Shown: positions 27,959 to 37,941 of the stretch, piece by piece | Layout: each line of letters starts with the position of its first letter | Position numbering within the stretch: the stretch's first letter is position 1 | Notes under the pieces: model-generated | Told to the model about the DNA's origin: nothing | Seen by the model: only the letters and a program-made list of their open reading frames with translations | The model's database searches: none | NCBI RefSeq assembly: GCF_023914155.1 | Contig: NZ_JAMWYS010000013.1 | Span: 1-64,000, forward strand | Length of the DNA stretch: 64,000 nt | Direction: 5' to 3' | Origin: Solitalea agri | Lineage (GTDB): Bacteria; Bacteroidota; Bacteroidia; Sphingobacteriales; Sphingobacteriaceae | Position numbers and translations under genes: made by a program

Positions 27959-28008
27959 TTGCATAAAATCATAATTAAGGCTAATTTGTTTCTATTGATT
28001 CAGTAACA

Positions 28009-30615
28009 ATGTCAGTGTTAACTAATGGGAAACAAGCTCTGTTTTTCCGAAGGATTCGCTGGAGAGAGCTTTTAGCCATCTTATTCATTCTATTAGGTAT
28101 CTACTTCTTTCGCCGGGAAAGGCATGAACTCCAATCCCTATCAAGTCTGATAACAAACGCTAACCATACCTGGTTGCTCATTGGGGTAGGGGTTACCGGC
28201 TTATACCTGCTTTTACAAGCAGCCTTTTTCTTATTCTGCTTTCGGGCGGTGCACTCAAATTTATCATTGATAACTGCTATCGTATTATTTCTAAAGCAAA
28301 ACTTTATAAGCATTTTTTTACCCGGAGGCGGTGTTACTTCATTTGCATATTTGCCTTCACTACTCCGGAAAGAAAATATTGAACGTTACAAAATTTACCA
28401 GGCAGCTGCCCTTCAGGGCTTTGTTGGGATTTTTACCGTGTTATTGGTGGGCTTTCCAGTTATTTCTTATGCCTTATTGAACCATAAAGTTATTGAAGGA
28501 GTAAATTTTCTCTTTGCAGGAGTGTTTCTTTTGATTTCAATTCCTGTATCGCTGTTCATTTATTTAAAGAAAAAAAGAAATCCTCCTCAATTTATGACAA
28601 AGGCTTTCACGGAGTCAGGTCTTCGTAAACTGCTGTCTTTCGACCTTTCTAAGATTCAATTTTTTAAAGCAATTTTCTTGTCCGTTTGTATAGAGCTGGA
28701 AGGTGTAATCCATTTAAACATTGCGATGAGAGTAGTAGGGGCTGATCCCTCCTGGGAGGCTGCTTTTACCGGATATATCGTTTCTACTTTATTTCTGATT
28801 ATTTCACCATTTCTAAAAGGACTCGGTGCTGTTGAACTGTCACTTGCTTATATTCTCCAGTTGTATGGGTTTAATCCTGATAGGGCAGTGGAAATTGCAC
28901 TGATCTATCGTCTGCTAGAGTTTTGGTTGCCGTTGGGAGCAGGAATAATTGTCTGGACATGGAAAGGAAAAAATCTGTTTTTAAGGTTGGCGCCATCTCT
29001 GCTAATCTTTATCCTTGGAGTGGTTAATATTTTTTCGGCACTTATCCATCCAACTGGCTCCAAGCCGAGTCTGCTAAAAGAGTATATTCCCCTCGAATTA
29101 ATTCATGCCTCTAACTGGCTGGTAATTATGCTTGGCTTGGTGTTGTTGGTCACAGCAACCTTTTTAATCAGGGGGTTAAAAGGAGCCTGGTGGCTTGCCT
29201 TATGTTTATCTGTGCTTTCATTGATCGGCCATCTAGTAAAATCTCCGGATTATAAAGAAGTCGTTTTAGCCATTGCGGTCATTACGATATTGCTGATCTC
29301 TCGTAAACAATACCGACTAAAGAGCGATCCCCGTTATGTTAATTTGGGCTTTATCACAGCATTAGGAGCTTTAATCATGGTACTAATATTTGGTACGCTT
29401 GGATTTTACCTGCTTGACAAAAAACACTTCGGCGTTGATTTTAGTTTGATGGAATCAGTACGTTACGCCATATCCAATTTTTTATTGATACAAGGAACTA
29501 ATCAACTACCCATCACTCATTTTGGCAAGGAATTCATAATTGCTATCCGGGTATTGGGCATTACCGTTTGGAGCTTCTTGCTTTTCACGCTGTTCCGTCC
29601 TTTCCTCTTTAAAGCGTCATCATCGGATCAACAGCATGAAAAAGCTCTTTTTTTAACAGATCAATATGGGTCATCTGCTGTTGATTATTATAAAACCGAT
29701 ACCGATAAATTGCTGTTCTTTTCAGCTAAAAACGAAGGCTTTTTAGCTTACAAAGTTGCTAATGGTTTTGCAATAGTCTTGGAAGAACCTGTTTGCGATG
29801 AAAATGATAAAGTTTCGTTTTTAATGGAGTTTGATTTGTTTTGTATTAACTCTGGTTTAAAACCTGCTTATTACCGGGTAGATGAAGATAGTTTATATCA
29901 CTTTTCGACCTTGAATAAAAGAAAGCTTCTCATAGGCCAAGAAGGCGTTACTGACATTGAGAATTTCACGTTGGAGGGAAAACAAAATAAAGCGCTTCGA
30001 AACGCCTTAAACAGTTTGACTAAAAAAGAGTACCAGGTGCAAGTACATAAAGCTCCTCATTCTATATCATTTGTCAGTGAATTAAAAAAAGTATCGGATG
30101 AATGGCTTTCCGGTAAGTCTGAAATTATTTTTTCGCAAGGCATGTTTAATTTTGCTGCAATCAGGAATCAGGATGTTATTGCCCTTCACGATTCGAACGA
30201 GACCATAGTAGCGTTTCTCAATATCATTCCCGATTATGCTCCTGACGAGTGCACCTATGATTTGATTCGTAAAACGGTGGATGCTCCTGCCGGATGCATG
30301 GACGCATTAATTATAAAACTGATTGAATATGCAAAGACAAAAGATCTCAAGTTTCTGAATTTGGGACTGGTTCCAATGTCGGGTATAAGCCAACCTGAAA
30401 GTACGGCTGAGCGGGTTGTTAAATATGCCTATGAAAGGATTCGCAGATTCAGGCACTACCAGGGTTTAAGAGAATTCAAAGAAAAATATGCCTCACAGTG
30501 GGTAAATAAATATTTGGTTTATGATAATGATTTTGATTTGATTCAATTACCAAACGCTTTAAGAAAAGTAATGGAGCCCAAAAAGAAAGGCTATACTATT
30601 ACTGAATCTTTCTAA
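28009..30615 (+). CDS. MprF-like phosphatidylglycerol aminoacyltransferase/flippase
   Basis: This 868-residue bifunctional membrane protein has the MprF layout. An N-terminal flippase-like domain with about 8 helices (residues about 20-330, including FLKQNFISIFLPGGGVTSFA and a GLGAVELSL motif) is followed by several more helices (about 330-535). The cytoplasmic C-terminal DUF2156 acyltransferase-like domain starts near 540. Its FLNLGLVPMSG motif and the conserved C-terminal region FRHYQGLREFKEKYASQW are present. The family adds Lys or Ala from tRNA to phosphatidylglycerol (or modifies related lipids) and flips the product, lowering surface negative charge. The donor amino acid and lipid acceptor cannot be predicted here. 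Confidence 0.88.
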   Translation: MSVLTNGKQALFFRRIRWRELLAILFILLGIYFFRRERHELQSLSSLITNANHTWLLIGVGVTGLYLLLQAAFFLFCFRAVHSNLSLITAIVLFLKQNFISIFLPGGGVTSFAYLPSLLRKENIERYKIYQAAALQGFVGIFTVLLVGFPVISYALLNHKVIEGVNFLFAGVFLLISIPVSLFIYLKKKRNPPQFMTKAFTESGLRKLLSFDLSKIQFFKAIFLSVCIELEGVIHLNIAMRVVGADPSWEAAFTGYIVSTLFLIISPFLKGLGAVELSLAYILQLYGFNPDRAVEIALIYRLLEFWLPLGAGIIVWTWKGKNLFLRLAPSLLIFILGVVNIFSALIHPTGSKPSLLKEYIPLELIHASNWLVIMLGLVLLVTATFLIRGLKGAWWLALCLSVLSLIGHLVKSPDYKEVVLAIAVITILLISRKQYRLKSDPRYVNLGFITALGALIMVLIFGTLGFYLLDKKHFGVDFSLMESVRYAISNFLLIQGTNQLPITHFGKEFIIAIRVLGITVWSFLLFTLFRPFLFKASSSDQQHEKALFLTDQYGSSAVDYYKTDTDKLLFFSAKNEGFLAYKVANGFAIVLEEPVCDENDKVSFLMEFDLFCINSGLKPAYYRVDEDSLYHFSTLNKRKLLIGQEGVTDIENFTLEGKQNKALRNALNSLTKKEYQVQVHKAPHSISFVSELKKVSDEWLSGKSEIIFSQGMFNFAAIRNQDVIALHDSNETIVAFLNIIPDYAPDECTYDLIRKTVDAPAGCMDALIIKLIEYAKTKDLKFLNLGLVPMSGISQPESTAERVVKYAYERIRRFRHYQGLREFKEKYASQWVNKYLVYDNDFDLIQLPNALRKVMEPKKKGYTITESF

Positions 30616-30739
30616 AACTTAAATTTCTCTTAGTTTTCTTCGAATCCGCTATAAATGCATGTGTTTGGTTTTATGCACGAATGCTTTATCTCGAAAAAAA
30701 TAGATGATAGAAAAACAAAAGGGGGGAGGGTAAAAGGTA

Positions 30740-30804
30740 GGGCTATATGCCCGCAGGAGACTTGTTTTTATTTAAGCTTGTAAGTCTCCCAGAGGAAGAC
30801 TTAC
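30740..30804. repeat. Nested inverted repeats downstream of the MprF-like gene
   Basis: GGGC/GCCC (30740-30752) is followed by GGAGACTT (30756-30763), GTAAGTCTCC (30780-30789) and AGACTTAC (30797-30804). The middle element can pair with either neighbour but not both. No T-run follows on either strand. The 252-nt gap between the convergent MprF-like and NUDIX genes holds nothing else that I can name. Confidence 0.5.
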
Positions 30805-30867
30805 ACGGAGAAGGGATTTCAGATTATTTATTTTATTCGTACTTCTAAAATCTAATTTCTTACTTTA

Positions 30868-31317
30868 TTAAAACCATTGCTGGTTGATATTGCCTAAATA
30901 AGTGGTTCTGTCGCTGGAACCGATTCCAAATAAAAGTTTGATCTCTGCCCCGATATTAGGATATAGGTTTTTACCGTCAATATCTTCAACATTGATCCAT
31001 TCTGCGCTAAGGGCCGAAGTATGGATTGCATTCAATTCAGGAGTTCCAACTAAAATCTTTCCTGAAAAAATATTGTGAACTACTACCTCTTGTTTTTCCG
31101 TGCGATGGGTTTCAGCAACAAATAGTAAATCATCAATTTCAATAGTTAGATTTAGCTCTTCTTTCAATTCGCGAATAACAGCTTCTTGTAAACTTTCACC
31201 ATCCTCGGGGTTGCCTCCTGGTAAACCATAAACTTCGGTGCCACTGTAAATATATTTCATCAATAACACCGAATCATTGTTTAATAGCACCACCGACGGT
31301 CGGATTTTGTGTTTCAT
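30868..31317 (-). CDS. NUDIX hydrolase
   Basis: This NUDIX-fold enzyme cleaves a nucleoside diphosphate linked to another moiety. The NUDIX box is readable as GNPEDGESLQEAVIRELKEE followed by LNL, with Asn in place of the usual Gly near its end. I chose ATG 31317 because the strand MKHKIRPSVVLLNNDSVLLM starts the fold. The in-frame ATG at 31374 would add 19 polar residues. The product is then 149 residues. The substrate is not predictable. Confidence 0.87.
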   Translation of the reverse strand: MKHKIRPSVVLLNNDSVLLMKYIYSGTEVYGLPGGNPEDGESLQEAVIRELKEELNLTIEIDDLLFVAETHRTEKQEVVVHNIFSGKILVGTPELNAIHTSALSAEWINVEDIDGKNLYPNIGAEIKLLFGIGSSDRTTYLGNINQQWF

Positions 31318-31386
31318 TTTTTTATTGGTTTGTTTTTGAATTAATCTTGCCGTAAAGATAAAATCAGTCTGCATAGTATAGCAGGC

Positions 31387-31935
31387 CTATTTCAATTTAT
31401 TAGTTAACGAGTATTTGCCTTTATAATTATTGTTGAACCAAGCCATTGCAATATCAGCTTCCAGTCCTTTTACTCCCATAACACGATTTTCAAACTGGCC
31501 TTCTATGGTAAATCCTAGTTTCTCATAAAACTTGATTGCATGCGTATTACTCTCACGGGCAAAAAGCTCAATCCGTAAAATATCTGAATGGTTTTCTTCC
31601 ACTTCTTCAATTAAGGTTGTGAACAAAAGACGACCAATGCCTTTTCCTTGAAAATCAGGGTCAACTACTATAGTAAGATCACTCATTATGTGGGCGAAAA
31701 TTTTGATCTTAGGCCGGTAACAATGGATCTCTCCTATAAGTTCTGAAGGTTTATCCGGATGTTCAACCACCAAAATGATTCCTTCTTCAATAGCCTTTTT
31801 AACAAAAGCACTTATATAATTATCAGTTATTTCAGCAACAATACGGGCTATTCCACCTTCTTTTTGAGCCACACGTTGATATAATTTCATGATGGCCTGT
31901 TTATCGGCAATCGTTGCTTGTCTGAGCTTAGGCAT
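31387..31935 (-). CDS. GNAT-family N-acetyltransferase
   Basis: This 182-residue acetyltransferase has the acetyl-CoA binding motif A (VVDPDFQGKGIGRLLFTTLI) and motif B (RESNTHAIKFYEKLGFTIEG). The start MPKLRQATIADKQAIMKLYQ is the usual beta1-alpha1 of the fold. The acceptor substrate is unknown. It lies 69 nt upstream of the NUDIX gene on the same strand, so the two may be cotranscribed. Confidence 0.88.
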   Translation of the reverse strand: MPKLRQATIADKQAIMKLYQRVAQKEGGIARIVAEITDNYISAFVKKAIEEGIILVVEHPDKPSELIGEIHCYRPKIKIFAHIMSDLTIVVDPDFQGKGIGRLLFTTLIEEVEENHSDILRIELFARESNTHAIKFYEKLGFTIEGQFENRVMGVKGLEADIAMAWFNNNYKGKYSLTNKLK

Positions 31936-32013
31936 TTATTTTTGATCTTGATGAATGTTAATTAATATGAGCGTAATCTGATTTTATTTTGAAGTTAAAG
32001 TTGTTTATCAGAT

Positions 32014-32814
32014 TTATTTCAGTGATTGGGAGAACAGCCACGATAATAAACCCGGTTCGGCAAATGTATTGTCCCAGCTATTATGTTCTGCCTCGGGGTA
32101 TTCTGTGTACTTCACCTTTGCTTTGGCATCTTGTAATGCCTTATACATTGTTCTTGAAAAATCAGGCGGTACCACATTGTCTTTTGCACCATGGAAAATC
32201 CAAACAGCTGTTTTCTTTGCATATTTTTTTGCAGTTTTCGGATTTGCACCTCCACAAATCGGAATAGCCCCTGCAAATGTTTTTGGGTTTCGCCATAAAA
32301 GTTCAAATGTGCCCATTCCTCCCATCGAAAGTCCCATAACATAAATTCGCTTAGTATCTACTTTGTCCTGGGCTATATAAGCTTTCAATAAGCCCTGAAC
32401 CAATGCTAATGGAGGTGTTGGCTCACCATCAGCTTGAAAATGAAATTCTCGTTTCCCCTCACTAAAATCAAATTTAACATTGGCCCAAAAGCTGTTTTCG
32501 GGACATTGAGGGAATATAATGATGGCAGGAAATTGCTTTCTGGCTGTATCGTTCAAGAAAAGCTTAGCACCATGGGTTAACTGCTTTTCATTGTCATTGC
32601 CACGCTCTCCTGCTCCATGCAGGAATAAGACTACCGGATATTTCTTAGTAGGGTTATAATTTTCAGGAAACAGGACACGGTAGTTTAAGGTGTCATTGTT
32701 TTGAACAAAAGTTTGTTTCTGGTATAAATTCAGGTCTTGAGCTGCTAACGGATTGAAAGCAAAATTTAAACATATGATCGTTATTAATAAGCCGAAGTTA
32801 ATTTTTCTTGACAT
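32014..32814 (-). CDS. Secreted alpha/beta hydrolase (feruloyl esterase/PHB depolymerase-like)
   Basis: This 266-residue protein begins with a signal peptide (cleavage at PLAAQ, about residue 25). An alpha/beta-hydrolase follows with VVLFLHGAGERGND (oxyanion region), the nucleophile elbow GLSMGGMGTF, the Asp region IFHGAKDNVVPP and the catalytic His in EAEHNSW. This is the carbohydrate-esterase-1/PHB-depolymerase-like lineage, often exported esterases of plant cell-wall breakdown. The actual substrate is not given by the sequence. Confidence 0.87.
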   Translation of the reverse strand: MSRKINFGLLITIICLNFAFNPLAAQDLNLYQKQTFVQNNDTLNYRVLFPENYNPTKKYPVVLFLHGAGERGNDNEKQLTHGAKLFLNDTARKQFPAIIIFPQCPENSFWANVKFDFSEGKREFHFQADGEPTPPLALVQGLLKAYIAQDKVDTKRIYVMGLSMGGMGTFELLWRNPKTFAGAIPICGGANPKTAKKYAKKTAVWIFHGAKDNVVPPDFSRTMYKALQDAKAKVKYTEYPEAEHNSWDNTFAEPGLLSWLFSQSLK

Positions 32815-32964
32815 TGCCTATAGTTTCATAAATGGAATCCTAAAGTAAGTGAATGATTTTCTTATTTCAAATCTTAAAACGTTGATATTCTTTCAATAAG
32901 AAATCATTTTTGCTTTTATGTTCACCTGGCTTAACTTAGAGATCAACTTTTAAACAACTATTAT

Positions 32965-33540
32965 ATGACTAAAGGAAGAATGGAGGCATTTAGTGACGGT
33001 GTACTTGCAATTATTATTACCATTATGGTATTAGAAATTAAAGTGCCGCACACTGCTGAACTATCAGCATTGAAATCATTGATTCCGGTTCTGCTAAGCT
33101 ATATTTTAAGTTTTATTTACATTGGCATTTACTGGAATAATCATCACCATATGTTACATGCCACTACGCGGATAAACGGAGGCATATTGTGGGCAAACTT
33201 ACATCTGTTGTTCTGGCTATCGCTTGTGCCTTTTGTTACCGGATGGATGGGAGAGAACCACTTTGCAAGTATTACAATGGTTTTTTACGGTATTGTGCTG
33301 TTGATGGCAGGTATTGCTTATGTAATATTGCAAAACCTGATCATTGCCAAAAATGGGAAAGAGTCAACTCTTTCTAGAGCGGTCGGCAATGATTGGAAAG
33401 GAAAAATATCTCCGGTTTTGTATGTGCTGGGTATAGCTTCAGCCTTTATTCATGAAGCCTTGTCGGGCATGTTTTATGTAGTAGTGGCCATTATCTGGCT
33501 GATCCCTGATAAAAGAATTGAAAAGGTGGTAGAAGATTAG
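32965..33540 (+). CDS. TMEM175-family (DUF1211) potassium channel-like protein
   Basis: This 191-residue membrane protein has the TMEM175 hallmark R-x3-FSDGVxAI at its start (GRMEAFSDGVLAIIITIMVL). About six hydrophobic helices follow, including YIGIYWNNHHHMLH, a typical family segment. Bacterial members form tetrameric K+ channels without the classical selectivity filter. It stands alone, convergent with hscA. Confidence 0.88.
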   Translation: MTKGRMEAFSDGVLAIIITIMVLEIKVPHTAELSALKSLIPVLLSYILSFIYIGIYWNNHHHMLHATTRINGGILWANLHLLFWLSLVPFVTGWMGENHFASITMVFYGIVLLMAGIAYVILQNLIIAKNGKESTLSRAVGNDWKGKISPVLYVLGIASAFIHEALSGMFYVVVAIIWLIPDKRIEKVVED

Positions 33541-33558
33541 TGATTGGCATTAGGTTGT

Positions 33559-33600
33559 TAGCGGATAGCTATTAGCTAATAACTATCCGCTAATAGCTAT
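33559..33600. repeat. Inverted repeat between TMEM175 and hscA
   Basis: TTAGCGGATAG (33559-33569) and CTATCCGCTAA (33583-33593) are perfect inverted copies, and CTATTAGC/GCTAATAG forms an overlapping second pair. There is no T-run. It may act as a bidirectional terminator or be one copy of a dispersed intergenic repeat. Confidence 0.6.
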
Positions 33601-33602
33601 AC

Positions 33603-35459
33603 TTAAATCGCTTTACCCTTCATAGCAGTAGCAATGGCAATATCCATCACTCGCTCTGCAAATGGTCGGGTGTATTCGTTTAACGTATCAATTTTGTTCA
33701 GAATCTCATCTTTAGAACCGTTGGATAAAGAAGCTCTAAGGTCTTCTGACAATTCTAAGGTTTTAGCCCTTTCATCCTCGCTTAACAATTGACCATTGCT
33801 TTTAATAAAACGATCAACAGTGTAAAGCATTTGTTCACCTTCGGTACGTGCTTCTATGATCATTCGTTGAGCAACATCTTCTTTAGCATGTGATACCGAA
33901 TCAAGCAACATCTTTTCAACTTCCTGATCCGTTAGGCCGTAAGTGGGTTTAATTTCCACTTCCTGTTTTACACCTGAGCGTAATTCGATGGCTTGAACCG
34001 TTAAAATACCATCGGCATTTAGTAAAAAGTTAATGTCCACTTTAGGGAAACCGGCAGGCATAGCAGGAATGCCTTTAAGGTCAAATTCGGCCAGTTTACG
34101 ATTATCTTTAATCAAGTCGCGCTCGCCTTGAAAAACCGAAATTTTCATATTCACTTGTCCGTCGATAGCGGTGGTGTATTGACGGCCAGCTTTAGTTGGA
34201 ACTTTAGAGTTACGAGGAATGATCACGTCCATTAATCCGCCCATGGTTTCAACGCCTAAAGAAAGCGGAGTAACATCAAGTAGAAGAATGTCTTTACGGT
34301 TTCCAGCTAAAATATCTGCCTGAATTGCAGCGCCCAAAGCAACTACTTCATCAGGGTTCAACGTATCATTTACTTCTTTTCCGAAGAAGTTTGAAACGGA
34401 TTGTTTAACCAATGGTGTACGTGTTGAACCACCCACCATCACAATGGTATTAATATCCGAAGGCGTTAATCCAGCATCGCTTAATGCATTTTTACAGGCC
34501 AGTATCGTTTGATCAACCTTAGGTTGAATTAGGGTTTCGAAGGTCGAGCGGTCTATTGAACAATCAACTCCTTGAACTTCTGCTTCGAAAGCATAATTTT
34601 CACTCAGGTGTTTTTTCGCTTCTTCTGCTTTTAAACGCAATGCCTGACGAATTTCTTTGTATTGTTTAAGCTCATCATCCGTTAGTCCTGAGCGCTTAAC
34701 CCAAAACTCAATAATTGCTCTATCGAAATCATCACCCCCTAAAAATGTATCGCCATTGGTTGAAAGTACTTCGAAGATGCCATTTTGGATCCTCAAAATA
34801 GAAATATCGAAGGTTCCTCCACCTAAATCATAAACGGCAATTGTTTTTTCTTCTTCAGGATTTAGGCCTATACCATAAGCTAAACTTGCTGCTGTTGGTT
34901 CGTTTACAATACGCAATACATCCAACCCAGCCAGTTTTCCAGCATCACGGGTCGCCTGACGCTGTGAATCGTTGAAATATGCCGGAACAGTAATAACTGC
35001 ACGGTTTACCGGAGTTTTCAACGCATGCTCAGCACGTGTTTTTAGCTCCATTAATATCATGGCCGAAAGTTCAATAGGCGAATAGAACTTATCTTCTACC
35101 TTAATTTTTACAAGGGTTTCGCTGTCGTCGTCAACAATTTTATACGAAAAGAAATTCTGGTAATGTTCAATGTCTTTGTATGAACGACCTAAAAGCCGTT
35201 TTACAGAAAAAATGGTGTGCTCAGGATCTTCGATGAGGTGTTCTTTTGCATCGTTACCTACAATGGTATTTCCTGTTTTGGGATTTAGGTTAATAATAGA
35301 AGGCACTAAAACACCTTTACCGGCATCATTAATTACCTGCGGATGTTTTTCGGGATTGATAAAAGCAACCAAAGAGTTGGTGGTGCCCAAATCAATACCC
35401 ACAATTATATCTTCTTTTTGCAATGAACCTGTTGCCAGGTTAATAGAAACTTTAGCCAT
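33603..35459 (-). CDS. hscA: Hsp70-family chaperone, HscA-like (Fe-S cluster assembly)
   Basis: This 618-residue Hsp70 has the ATPase motifs [13 protein letters not shown] (phosphate 1), [16 protein letters not shown] (phosphate 2) and [15 protein letters not shown] (adenosine). The substrate-binding domain begins near [16 protein letters not shown]. Its length and lack of the long DnaK C-terminal lid tail match HscA, which hands the Fe-S scaffold IscU on in cluster assembly. No hscB, iscU or iscS is adjacent, so the assignment rests on the protein alone and a DnaK paralogue is the alternative. Confidence 0.88.
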   Translation of the reverse strand: MAKVSINLATGSLQKEDIIVGIDLGTTNSLVAFINPEKHPQVINDAGKGVLVPSIINLNPKTGNTIVGNDAKEHLIEDPEHTIFSVKRLLGRSYKDIEHYQNFFSYKIVDDDSETLVKIKVEDKFYSPIELSAMILMELKTRAEHALKTPVNRAVITVPAYFNDSQRQATRDAGKLAGLDVLRIVNEPTAASLAYGIGLNPEEEKTIAVYDLGGGTFDISILRIQNGIFEVLSTNGDTFLGGDDFDRAIIEFWVKRSGLTDDELKQYKEIRQALRLKAEEAKKHLSENYAFEAEVQGVDCSIDRSTFETLIQPKVDQTILACKNALSDAGLTPSDINTIVMVGGSTRTPLVKQSVSNFFGKEVNDTLNPDEVVALGAAIQADILAGNRKDILLLDVTPLSLGVETMGGLMDVIIPRNSKVPTKAGRQYTTAIDGQVNMKISVFQGERDLIKDNRKLAEFDLKGIPAMPAGFPKVDINFLLNADGILTVQAIELRSGVKQEVEIKPTYGLTDQEVEKMLLDSVSHAKEDVAQRMIIEARTEGEQMLYTVDRFIKSNGQLLSEDERAKTLELSEDLRASLSNGSKDEILNKIDTLNEYTRPFAERVMDIAIATAMKGKAI

Positions 35460-35483
35460 TTGTTTTTGGTTATTGGTTTTTGA

Positions 35484-35544
35484 GTTATTGGTTATTAAAG
35501 GTGATTTTCTATCATCCCCGACTAATAACTAATAACCCAATAAC
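35484..35544. repeat. Imperfect inverted repeat upstream of hscA
   Basis: GTTATTGGTTATTA (35484-35497) and TAATAACCCAATAAC (35530-35544) are inverted copies with one extra base, separated by 32 nt. The motif sits within the predicted 5' leader of hscA and looks like a dispersed GTTATTGG-type intergenic repeat. Confidence 0.55.
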
Positions 35545-35565
35545 TAAGTCTTTTTTAGAGAACCG

Positions 35566-35573
35566 CAAAGATA
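35566..35573 (-). promoter_or_regulatory. -7 element of the hscA promoter
   Basis: Minus-strand TATCTTTG matches TAnnTTTG exactly and is followed by CGG. It predicts a leader of about 100 nt that contains the GTTATTGG inverted repeat. Confidence 0.5.
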
Positions 35574-35679
35574 AAGAATAGTTTGGTGTAGCTTAGAATT
35601 GATAAAAATAAACTTAAGCTGTTTAAATGCTAAAAAAGTGAAGGCGATGAGTAATTTTACGGCCGATTAACTTTAATGA

Positions 35680-36846
35680 ATGGATCAAATTAAGATAGCT
35701 ATTGTGGGTTGGGGTTCTGTTTCGGCATTGGGTGCCGAAAAAAAAGATATCTGGACTACCTATTTAACTCCTCAGCACTGTTTTTCCCGAAAAGAATTTC
35801 CAATGGGAAATGAATGGGTGGCTGTGCTGGATAAAAAATCAGCTCAATTGGTCGCAAAGGTTGCAGAGGAGAGTTCAAAATATCGCCAATTGGACCCTAC
35901 TGCCTGGTATGCAATGGCGGCTTCTCGAATTGCTGTAGAACAAGCGGGTTGGCAAAATGATGATACAATAGGAATAAACTTAGGTTCCTCTCGCGGAGCT
36001 ACCGAAGCTTTTGAAAAATACCATACACAGTTTATTGATTCTGGCGAACAAAATACCGACACGCTTTCTTCGCCAACTACCACTTTAGGGAACATTGCCA
36101 GTTGGGTAGGGGTGGACCTGGGTTCACATGGCCCCCAAATTTCTCATTCAATAACCTGTTCAACCGCATTACACGCTGTTCTAAACGCAGTGGCCTGGCT
36201 CAAATCGGGCTTGTCGGATAAATTTTTGGCTGGCGGTTCAGAAGCGCCCTTAACACCTTTTACGCTTGCGCAAATGAAAGCTTTAAAGGTGTATGCTAAT
36301 ACCGATACAGATTTTCCTTGTCAATCGATGAATTTATTGAAAACCCGAAATTCGATGATTTTGGGAGAAGGAGCTGCTGTATTTGCATTGCAACGGGAGG
36401 CTGAAAATGCTCTTGCCTTTATTACCGGAATTGGATACGGCACCGAGATCATAAAGCATGGTGCATCAATTTCAGAAAACGCAACCTGTCAACAACAGGC
36501 TATACGTATGGCCATTAAGGGACATGATCCGGAAAGTATCGACGCAATCGTATTACATTCTCCCGGAACGGTAAAAGGTGACGAATCGGAGATAAAAGCC
36601 ATTGAAGCCGTTTTTGGAAATTATAAACCTTTGCTCACTTCAAACAAATGGAAGATCGGCCATACTTTTGGAGCATCAGGTTCTTTGAGTATGGAAATGG
36701 CTATATTAATGCTTCAGCATAATCAGTTTATCCAACCACCTTATTTGCTTCAGCAGGAAATTAAAAAGCCTTTGAAGAAAATTTTGGTAAATGCAGTAGG
36801 TTTTGGAGGAAACGCGGTAAGTATTTTAATAGAAAGAGGAAAGTGA
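35680..36846 (+). CDS. Beta-ketoacyl synthase (KAS I/II-like)
   Basis: This 388-residue thiolase-fold condensing enzyme joins an acyl chain to malonyl-ACP. The active-site triad is present: Cys160 in SITCSTALHAV, His293 in VLHSPGTVKGDESE and His328 in KIGHTFGASGS. The motifs are divergent from FabF, with HSPGT instead of HGTGT, and no other fatty-acid gene is adjacent. A role in a specialised lipid or aryl-polyene-like pathway is therefore as likely as bulk fatty-acid synthesis. Confidence 0.85.
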   Translation: MDQIKIAIVGWGSVSALGAEKKDIWTTYLTPQHCFSRKEFPMGNEWVAVLDKKSAQLVAKVAEESSKYRQLDPTAWYAMAASRIAVEQAGWQNDDTIGINLGSSRGATEAFEKYHTQFIDSGEQNTDTLSSPTTTLGNIASWVGVDLGSHGPQISHSITCSTALHAVLNAVAWLKSGLSDKFLAGGSEAPLTPFTLAQMKALKVYANTDTDFPCQSMNLLKTRNSMILGEGAAVFALQREAENALAFITGIGYGTEIIKHGASISENATCQQQAIRMAIKGHDPESIDAIVLHSPGTVKGDESEIKAIEAVFGNYKPLLTSNKWKIGHTFGASGSLSMEMAILMLQHNQFIQPPYLLQQEIKKPLKKILVNAVGFGGNAVSILIERGK

Positions 36847-36876
36847 AAAGCATAATCTTTTCACTTTCCTCTTTAA
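36833..36876. terminator. Perfect 18-bp stem overlapping the ketoacyl-synthase stop
   Basis: AAAGAGGAAAGTGAAAAG (36833-36850) and CTTTTCACTTTCCTCTTT (36857-36874) are perfect inverted copies with a 6-nt loop. The left arm contains the last codons and the TGA stop. T-rich sequence follows on the plus strand. It lies between convergent genes. Confidence 0.8.
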
Positions 36877-36885
36877 TTTTTGAAA

Positions 36886-37941
36886 TTACACGCAATTGCA
36901 GCGCATAATTGGATTATAGTCTAAAAATTCAATTTTAGAAGCAAGGTAACCTTCTTTTAGCGGCTCTTCTTTCATCAAATCGGTACTTAAATACTTCTTG
37001 TTACTGTCGGAGAAGATAGTAACTACGTTGGCATTACTGCCCATCTCGTTTTGCAGTTTTACAGCACCAACAAAATTGGCTCCCGAAGATATACCTACAG
37101 CCAGGCCTAATTGTCTTGATAACTTTTGGGCAACCAAAATTGAGTCACCGTCTGAGGCCTGAATCACAGGGTCTAATTGGTCAAGTTTTACAATTGCAGG
37201 AATAAATTCGTCAGAAATACCTTGAATACGGTGAGCGCCTACTTTGTATCCGGTGGTTAATGTTGGCGATTCAGCGGGTTCCAATGGGTGAACTTTAATA
37301 CCTGGGTGGATAGAACGCAAATAATTTCCTACCCCCATCACTGTACCTCCAGTTCCTACGCCGGCAACAAAGGCATCCGGAACCAGGTCAACGTGTTTCA
37401 ACTGATTCCAAATCTCAATGCCGGTAGACCTTGCATGTGCCTCTGCATTGTATTGATTAGAAAACTGGCAGGGTAAAAATACATTTGGGTTTTCGGCAGC
37501 AAGCTTTTCCGAAAGGGCAATACTTCCCAGGAATCCCCCTTCTTCTTTGCTGATCAAAATAATTTCGGCGCCAAGGCTGCGAATAATATCAATCCGCTCT
37601 TTGCTTAGCCAATTAGGCATTATAATTTTAACGGGATGTCCTAAAGCGCGACCAATGGCTGCAAATGCAATACCGGTGTTGCCGCTGGTTGCTTCAATAA
37701 TAACATCATTTCGCTTGATCTTTCCCTGACGATAGGCTTGTTCTAAAATAAACAAGGCCATTCTGTCTTTAATACTTCCTGTGAGATTGAAGTGCTCACA
37801 TTTTACGTAAATCTTTCTTTTTTCTCCCTCGTAAGAGTATAAGATCTCTAACATCGGTGTATTTCCTACCAAATGTTTAAGATGTTTAAATTTTAATTCC
37901 AATTCGGGACTTAATGTTTGCTTCGTTTCCAGAACTATCAT
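36886..37941 (-). CDS. Cysteine synthase-family PLP enzyme
   Basis: This 351-residue fold-type II PLP enzyme has the Schiff-base lysine K58 in [11 protein letters not shown]. The substrate loop [12 protein letters not shown], the phosphate-binding [12 protein letters not shown] and the C-terminal [10 protein letters not shown] match O-acetylserine sulfhydrylases. It extends about 40 residues beyond typical CysK at its C-terminus and ends in MRCNCV, two closely spaced cysteines. It probably makes cysteine from O-acetylserine and sulfide, but a related beta-replacement reaction is possible. It stands alone. Confidence 0.85.
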   Translation of the reverse strand: MIVLETKQTLSPELELKFKHLKHLVGNTPMLEILYSYEGEKRKIYVKCEHFNLTGSIKDRMALFILEQAYRQGKIKRNDVIIEATSGNTGIAFAAIGRALGHPVKIIMPNWLSKERIDIIRSLGAEIILISKEEGGFLGSIALSEKLAAENPNVFLPCQFSNQYNAEAHARSTGIEIWNQLKHVDLVPDAFVAGVGTGGTVMGVGNYLRSIHPGIKVHPLEPAESPTLTTGYKVGAHRIQGISDEFIPAIVKLDQLDPVIQASDGDSILVAQKLSRQLGLAVGISSGANFVGAVKLQNEMGSNANVVTIFSDSNKKYLSTDLMKEEPLKEGYLASKIEFLDYNPIMRCNCV

